A DNA stretch of 33,227 bases from assembly GCA_025456385.1 (NCBI GenBank), contig JALOKS010000003.1, forward strand, positions 1-33,227, read 5' to 3'. How positions within the stretch are numbered: the first letter of the stretch is position 1; every line of letters starts with the position of its first letter. Source of the DNA: Thermoanaerobaculales bacterium (lineage in GTDB: Bacteria; Acidobacteriota; Thermoanaerobaculia; Thermoanaerobaculales; Sulfomarinibacteraceae). Position numbers and translations under genes: made by a program. The notes under the pieces were generated by a model. It searched no databases. It was not told the DNA's origin and worked only from the letters and a program-made list of their open reading frames with translations. This document shows, piece by piece, positions 28,202 through 33,227 of this stretch.

Positions 28202-28858
28202 TCACCAGGTGGTCTGCCGCCGCAGCAGGGCCAAAAACTCCTCCCGCACCAGCCGGTCGGCGAAGCAGCCGCGGAGGGCCGAGGTGGTCGTCAGGGCGCC
28301 CGCCTTCTTGACCCCGCGCATCTCGACGCAGAGGTGGCGGGCCTCGATCACCACCATCACCCCGAGCGGGTCCAGCTTCGACCACAGGAACTCGGCGACC
28401 TGCTCGGTCAGGCGCTCCTGCAGCTGCGGCCGCTTGGCGTAGAACTCGAGGATCCGCGGCAGCTTCGACAGCCCCACAACCTCGGAGCGCGGGATGTAGG
28501 CGATGTGGGCGTGGCCGTAGAAGGGCACGAAGTGGTGGGCGCACATGGAGTAGAACGGGATCTCCCGCTCGATCACCATGTGGTGGTAGCCCTCGTCGTT
28601 GGGAAAGGTCGTGACCTTCGGCTCCGCGCCCTCGCGCAGGCCGTGGAACATCTCGAGGTACATCTTCGCGACCCGGGCGGGTGTCTCCGAGAAGTTGGGG
28701 TCCTCGAGGTCGAGCTTGAGCTCGGTCATGATGGCGGCCATGTGGCCCGCGACCCGCTCGACGATGCCGGCGTCGTCGCCGCTCGGAATCGAGTTGTCGC
28801 CGCTCGCCGGCGTCCGCTCTGTCTTGGCCTCCGGGTTCAAGCTCACGATTTCGGTCAT
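28202..28858 (-). CDS. folE: GTP cyclohydrolase I
   Basis: FSETPARVAKMYLEMFHGLREG...VIEREIPFYSMCAHHFVPFYGHAHIAYIPRSEVVGLSKLPRILEFYAKRPQLQERLTEQVAEFLWSKLDPLGVMVVIEARHLCVEMRGV. Confidence 0.97.
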   Translation of the reverse strand: MTEIVSLNPEAKTERTPASGDNSIPSGDDAGIVERVAGHMAAIMTELKLDLEDPNFSETPARVAKMYLEMFHGLREGAEPKVTTFPNDEGYHHMVIEREIPFYSMCAHHFVPFYGHAHIAYIPRSEVVGLSKLPRILEFYAKRPQLQERLTEQVAEFLWSKLDPLGVMVVIEARHLCVEMRGVKKAGALTTTSALRGCFADRLVREEFLALLRRQTTW

Positions 28859-28968
28859 GGTGCCTCTCCCTACCCAGGGAATTGACCGCCAGCCTAGCCT
28901 ATTCCACGCCGGCCTGCCACGGCTGGCCGCAGCGGTCCCGCGGCCGCGCTCTGCTACCATCCGCCCAC

Positions 28969-29823
28969 ATGACGGGGGCGTGGCTCATCACCGGCGCGCA
29001 CGGCCAGCTCGGGCGGGCGCTGGCGGCGGTATGCGCGGCCCGTGGCCGTGAGCACGAGGGCCGCGACCTCGACACCCTCGACATCCGCGACCGGGGCGTG
29101 GTCGCCGACTGGATCGCCGCAGCGAGGCCGGCGGCGGTCATCAACTGCGCCGCCTTCACCGCGGTCGACGACTGCGAGCGCGCAGAGGAGATGGCCACGG
29201 CCGTCAACGGCACCGCGGTCGGCCACCTCGCCGCCGCCTGCAACCGGGTGGGGGCCCTGCTGGTCCAGCTCTCGACGGACTACGTCTTCGCCGGCGACCG
29301 CGACCGCCCGTACCGCGAGGACGACCCGACCGGCCCGCGCAGCGCCTACGGCCGCTCCAAGCTCCGCGGCGAGGAGCTCGCGCGCACGGCCGAGCGGCAC
29401 CTCGTCGTCCGCACCGCCTGGCTCTACGGGCGCGACGGACGCAACTTCGTCGAGGCCATCCGCGCTCAGCTCGCGTCGGGCGCGGCCCGCCTGCGGGTGG
29501 TCGCCGACCAGCGGGGCTGCCCGACCTTCGCCGACGACCTCGCGCTCGCCATCGCGGACCTGATCGAGAGCGGAGCGGGCGGCACCTTCCACGCCGTGAA
29601 CGCGGGCGACACCACCTGGCACGGCTTCGCCGCCGAGATCGTGCGGCTCCTGGGCTCCGCGGCCGAGGTCGAGCCGGTGAGCACCGCGGCGTTCCCGAGA
29701 CCGGCCGCGCGGCCGGCCTTCTCGGTGCTCGACTGCACGCGGCTCCGACAGACGCTGGGGCGGCCGCTGCCCGCCTGGGAGGACGGCCTGCGCCGCTACC
29801 TGGAGGCGCCGTGCGGGTCCTGA
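28969..29823 (+). CDS. rfbD: dTDP-4-dehydrorhamnose reductase (RmlD/RfbD-like)
   Basis: MTGAWLITGAHGQLGRALAAV...DTLDIRDRGVVADWIAAARPAAVINCAAFTAVDDCERAEEMATAVNGTAVGHLAAACNRVGALLVQLSTDYVFAGDRDRPYREDDPTGPRSAYGRSKLRGEEL. Confidence 0.9.
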   Translation: MTGAWLITGAHGQLGRALAAVCAARGREHEGRDLDTLDIRDRGVVADWIAAARPAAVINCAAFTAVDDCERAEEMATAVNGTAVGHLAAACNRVGALLVQLSTDYVFAGDRDRPYREDDPTGPRSAYGRSKLRGEELARTAERHLVVRTAWLYGRDGRNFVEAIRAQLASGAARLRVVADQRGCPTFADDLALAIADLIESGAGGTFHAVNAGDTTWHGFAAEIVRLLGSAAEVEPVSTAAFPRPAARPAFSVLDCTRLRQTLGRPLPAWEDGLRRYLEAPCGS

Positions 29824-30755
29824 TCACCGGCGTCACGGGCTTCGTCGGCGGCCACCTCGTCGAGCACCTGCAGCGCGCCGCGCCGGAGGCCGAGCTCTGG
29901 GGCCTGGCGTGGGCGGAGGACCCCGGGCAGGTTCCCGACGGCGTCCGGCAGCTCAGCGGCGACCTCGCCCTCCCGGCCTCGCTGCTCCGCAGCCTCGAGG
30001 CCGCCCGGCCGGAGGTGGTCTTCCACCTCGCGGGTGCGACCTCGGTGGCCAGCTCGTGGCAGCAGCCAGACCGCTCCTTCCAGGTCAACGCCCTCGGCAC
30101 CCTCAACCTGCTGGAGGCGCTGCGCACGATCGGCCTCGGCGCGACGGTCGTGGTCGCATCCTCCGCCGAGGTCTACGGCTCGGTGCCGGCCGACGCGCAG
30201 CCGATCGCCGAGAGCGTCCCGCTCGCTCCGATCTCGCCCTACGCCGCCTCGAAGGCCGCGCAGGATCTGATCGCGGAGCAGTACTTCCGCGGTTTCGCCA
30301 TGCCGACCGTGCGGCTGCGCCTGTTCCCGCACACCGGGCCCCGGCGCCCGCCGCAGTTCGCGGCCTCGAGCTTCGCCCGCCAGATCGTCCGCATCGAGCG
30401 CGGCCTCGCGCCGCCCCGGCTCGCGGTCGGCAACCTGCAGGCGGTCCGCGACTTCGCGGACGTCCGCGACGTCGCGAGGGCCTACTGGCTGGCGGCTTCC
30501 CGCGGGCGCCCCGGCGCGGTCTACAACGTCGGCTCGGGCCGCGGCGTGCGCATCGGCGAGGTGGTCGAGATCCTGCGCTCGCGCAGCGCAGCCCCGATCG
30601 AGGTCGAGGTGGATCCACACCTCCTGCGAGCCTCGGACGTCGAGTGCCTGGTGGCCGACTCCTCCCGCTTTCGCAGGGACACCGGCTGGCAGCCCGAGAT
30701 CCCTCTCGAACGCACCCTCGAGGACCTGCTCGAGTGGTGGCGAGCACAGGTTTGA
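29811..30755 (+). CDS. NAD-dependent epimerase/dehydratase (GDP-mannose 4,6-dehydratase / GDP-6-deoxymannose reductase-like)
   Basis: MRVLITGVTGFVGGHLVEHL (GTG start), VVFHLAGATSVASSW...NALGTLNLLEALR...VVASSAEVYGSVP...SPYAASKAAQDLIAEQY; overlaps the rfbD stop. Confidence 0.88.
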   Translation: MRVLITGVTGFVGGHLVEHLQRAAPEAELWGLAWAEDPGQVPDGVRQLSGDLALPASLLRSLEAARPEVVFHLAGATSVASSWQQPDRSFQVNALGTLNLLEALRTIGLGATVVVASSAEVYGSVPADAQPIAESVPLAPISPYAASKAAQDLIAEQYFRGFAMPTVRLRLFPHTGPRRPPQFAASSFARQIVRIERGLAPPRLAVGNLQAVRDFADVRDVARAYWLAASRGRPGAVYNVGSGRGVRIGEVVEILRSRSAAPIEVEVDPHLLRASDVECLVADSSRFRRDTGWQPEIPLERTLEDLLEWWRAQV

Positions 30756-30826
30756 ACGTGTAAGGTCTGCGCGATGGGATGCGACGAGACGCGAGCGCCC
30801 TGGCACGGTCAGTTGGGGGGTGGCGG

Positions 30827-32596
30827 ATGAACATGGACCGGCGCAACCGGGTGGCCCAGTGGGTCTTCGACTCGCGCGCGATCCTCGGCCGCTTCCATCT
30901 CTGGCTCGAGGACGTCGAGCTCGCCTACACCGGCTCGAGGGCGCGCCGCGATCTGAGCTTCGTCGGCGGCTCGCTGGAGCGCGCCTTCGTGGTCGCCACG
31001 GCGGTGACCGCCCTCGGCACCCGCCTCTTCGGGCGCTGGGGCGAGGGCGCCGGCCTCGACAAGGCGGGCATCAACCGCGTCAAGAAGGACGCTGACGCGG
31101 TCTCGGCCTACGCCATGTCGGAGGCGCTCTGGTACCTGACCCGGAGCCTGCCCGAGAACCACGCCGTGATGGTCTCCCTCGGCGAGGGTCTGATGCCCAA
31201 GGCGGGCGAGACCCCCGAGATGGGCTCCAACCCGCTGCTCGGCTTCGGTCGGGTCTACGCGCGGCCGCAGGTCGCCCGCTTCCTCGACCGCCGCGTGCAC
31301 CGCCTCGTCAACGACCCGGGCTACGAGTGGCCCGACTTCTGGCGCGACCTGCAGGAGGCCGGCATCACGGTCTGGGGCGCCGCCGTCGACACCCTCGAGA
31401 ACACCTCGCGCTTCGTCAAGGGCAGCCCGAGCGGGCCGATGACGGTCCTCCACCTCTTCGACCAGCCCCTCAAGGTGGCGCGGCCCTACGAGGGCTACAT
31501 GGGCAACCTCGTGCTGCCGCGCCAGGTCGTCGAGAGGGCCGCCGAGCGCTCCCTGCTCATCGACTACCGGACGCCGCGCGCCAAGGTCATGGAGGCGATC
31601 GAGGACGCCTACCCCGGGATCACGCCGGAGCGGGTCCACGTCTGGACCCTCGGCGGCCGCTCGCGCGAGCAGCGGCTGCGCGTCCTCTGGGACGAGTGGC
31701 GTGGTCTCGGCGTGCACGTCGTCGAGGACGACTGGCGGATGCCGGGAACGGAGCTGCCGATCTTCACCGAGTCGGGCACCTACGCCCCGGTGTTCCGCGT
31801 CGGTCCTTTCACCGCCGAGGACGGCAGCCAGCACCTCTTCATCTGCGACGGCTACGCGGCCTCCGCCGAGGCGATGCAGGCGGCGAGCCTCGACCCGATC
31901 CTCGACCTGACGACCTCGATGTGCCTCTTCTCCTCGAGCTTCACCGCATCCGCCGACCGCGAGCGCGCGCTCATCGCCCTCGACCCCGAGGCCGCGGACT
32001 TCGCGTCACGGCTCGCCGCGACCATCGGCGGTGAGCTTTCGGGCACGCTCGTCGAGGCCTACCGCAGCAGCCTGCGCTCGGCTCGCGCGGCGGGCATGCC
32101 CGTGCACCGGCGCACCATCACCGCCGACGACTTCTTCCCGCTCAAGGAGTGGCGGGTGCTCGCCCTCGCCGGCTACATGCTGCCCGACCCCTACACCGGC
32201 TGCGGCGGCGTCGAGCAGGTGGCCGAGGACGTCTACCGGGTCACCACCAGGGCGGCGACCCGGCGCGGCATGGTCGACGTCAGCCTCGACCTGCGCCTGA
32301 TGGAGCCGGTGGACGAGATGCGGATGGTCTTCTCGCCCCTCCTCGACCGCTTCTACGCCGGCCAGGACCACCGCACGCGGGCCGTGAAGATCTCGGACTC
32401 GGGCCGCATCCGCAACGAGCTCCAGACCCTGTGCTCGGAGGCCATCGAGTACCTGCCCGGCGACCACATGATGGTGCACTTCGACCAGGTGGACGACGCC
32501 GTCCTGCCGCAGGACAAGAAGGAGCTGATCCGCCAGGTCCTGCGCTGGTACAAGCGCGAGCACCCGCTGTGGTTCGAGTGGCTGGAGCTGGAGTAG
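30827..32596 (+). CDS. Large conserved-looking protein of unknown family
   Basis: 589-aa ORF with RBS-like GGGGGG upstream; coherent composition through MNMDRRNRVAQWVFDSRAILGRFHLWLEDVELAYTGSRARRDL...LWFEWLELE; no family recognised. Confidence 0.8.
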   Translation: MNMDRRNRVAQWVFDSRAILGRFHLWLEDVELAYTGSRARRDLSFVGGSLERAFVVATAVTALGTRLFGRWGEGAGLDKAGINRVKKDADAVSAYAMSEALWYLTRSLPENHAVMVSLGEGLMPKAGETPEMGSNPLLGFGRVYARPQVARFLDRRVHRLVNDPGYEWPDFWRDLQEAGITVWGAAVDTLENTSRFVKGSPSGPMTVLHLFDQPLKVARPYEGYMGNLVLPRQVVERAAERSLLIDYRTPRAKVMEAIEDAYPGITPERVHVWTLGGRSREQRLRVLWDEWRGLGVHVVEDDWRMPGTELPIFTESGTYAPVFRVGPFTAEDGSQHLFICDGYAASAEAMQAASLDPILDLTTSMCLFSSSFTASADRERALIALDPEAADFASRLAATIGGELSGTLVEAYRSSLRSARAAGMPVHRRTITADDFFPLKEWRVLALAGYMLPDPYTGCGGVEQVAEDVYRVTTRAATRRGMVDVSLDLRLMEPVDEMRMVFSPLLDRFYAGQDHRTRAVKISDSGRIRNELQTLCSEAIEYLPGDHMMVHFDQVDDAVLPQDKKELIRQVLRWYKREHPLWFEWLELE

Positions 32597-32631
32597 GGCA
32601 TTTCGGATTTCGGATTCCCACCCATCCGCGC

Positions 32632-32768
32632 GAACCACAGAGGCACGGAGTCCACAGAGAAACCACAGAGAGCGACCGAGACCTCGCACGAAGATGATCT
32701 TCGGATGGTCGTGCGATGGGTTAGAAAACCCTCTGTGCGGCTCTGTGTACTTTGTGCCTCTGTGGTTC
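32632..32768. repeat. 137-bp imperfect palindromic element with CACAGAG-rich arms
   Basis: Left GAACCACAGAGGCACGGAGTCCACAGAG... and right ...CTCTGTGTACTTTGTGCCTCTGTGGTTC; inner arms TCGCACGA (32684-32691)/TCGTGCGA (32709-32716). Confidence 0.88.
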
Positions 32769-32869
32769 AAAGGACTCTTCGATCGGTGTCAACGACCCGG
32801 AGGTGACCAGGCCACGGCTTACACGCCCTGCATCCGGGCTCGAAGACGGGTACGGAGACGGGGACGGTT

Positions 32870-32973
32870 CACTGCCACGGCTTACTGCCCCTGACCCTGC
32901 AGCTGTCACTGCCAATCTGGCACGGTCCACTGCCACGGCTCACCGCCCTCTGACCCTGCAGCTGTCACTGCCA
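32870..32973 (+). repeat. Two ~45-bp direct repeats
   Basis: cactgccacggcttactgcccctgaccctgcagctgtcactgcca (32870-32914) and cactgccacggctcaccgccctctgaccctgcagctgtcactgcca (32928-32973). Confidence 0.92.
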
Positions 32974-33081
32974 TCTTCCGCTGTCACTGAGCCCGAATCC
33001 CGGCACGGAGACGGAGACGGAAACGGGCACGGGTCGCAGCCATGGCATCCATCCCGTGCAGTTCCGGATGGGGCGAGCGTT

Positions 33082-33227
33082 CTACCGTGGAGCGTCCGCG
33101 CGGCTGACCTGCAAGGTCTCGAGGGTCGCCCTGAGATCGGGGTCCATGCGGGTGGGCCGGCCGGTGCGGTTGTCGACGCAGGCGAGCACCGTCAGCGCCT
33201 CGGCCGCGAGCTCGCCCGAGGCCTCGA
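33082..33227 (-). CDS. C-terminal fragment of a probable 4HBT-family acyl-CoA thioesterase (runs off the window)
   Basis: Reverse translation ...EASGELAAEALTVLACVDNRTGRPTRMDPDLRATLETLQVSRADAPR*; the ACVDxxTGRPxRMxxxLR pattern resembles YbgC/4HBT C-termini. Confidence 0.55.
   Translation of the reverse strand, partial: EASGELAAEALTVLACVDNRTGRPTRMDPDLRATLETLQVSRADAPR

Noticed and set aside
32870-32973. CRISPR array
   Set aside because: Only two repeats, with a 13-nt spacer and diverged repeat copies; no cas genes in the window.

Overview
GC-rich bacterial chromosomal window; the lineage cannot be fixed from sequence alone, though an Acidobacteriota-like origin is a weak guess. From left to right it carries: (i) a minus-strand type II secretion / type IV pilus-like operon (GspG-like pseudopilin, TPR+secretin+cohesin-like GspD, a Pro/Thr-rich linker protein, PilO/PilN/PilM-like proteins, GspE and GspF), preceded by a short secretin-N-like protein, an anti-sigma factor and an ECF sigma factor; (ii) a small plus-strand gene at 10444-10665 that the ORF track splits at an in-frame TGA. 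Read through, it is a SelW/Rdx-family thioredoxin-fold protein with CVSU at the redox motif and a bacterial SECIS-like hairpin just after the UGA, so it is a candidate selenoprotein; (iii) an OB-HD (YhaM-like) protein, two parvulin/SurA-like proteins and Mfd; (iv) RibBA, a cysteine desulfurase, a DUF1343/NamZ-like protein, an exported MsrA/MsrB pair, Ddl, MaeB-type malic enzyme and a CBS protein; (v) a CsgG-family protein, FolE, an RmlD/RfbD-like reductase, an NAD-dependent epimerase, a ~590-aa protein of unknown family, and the C-terminus of a probable acyl-CoA thioesterase. Intergenic gaps hold many unexplained structures: tandem perfect hairpins, an inverted-repeat element with inside-out T/A tracts, a 137-bp palindromic element, short-period (6/7/8-nt) satellites, and a heptamer insert flanked by a 10-bp direct duplication. 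The strongest finding is the Sec-encoding UGA in the SelW-like gene. All family calls are by eye; no searches were run.
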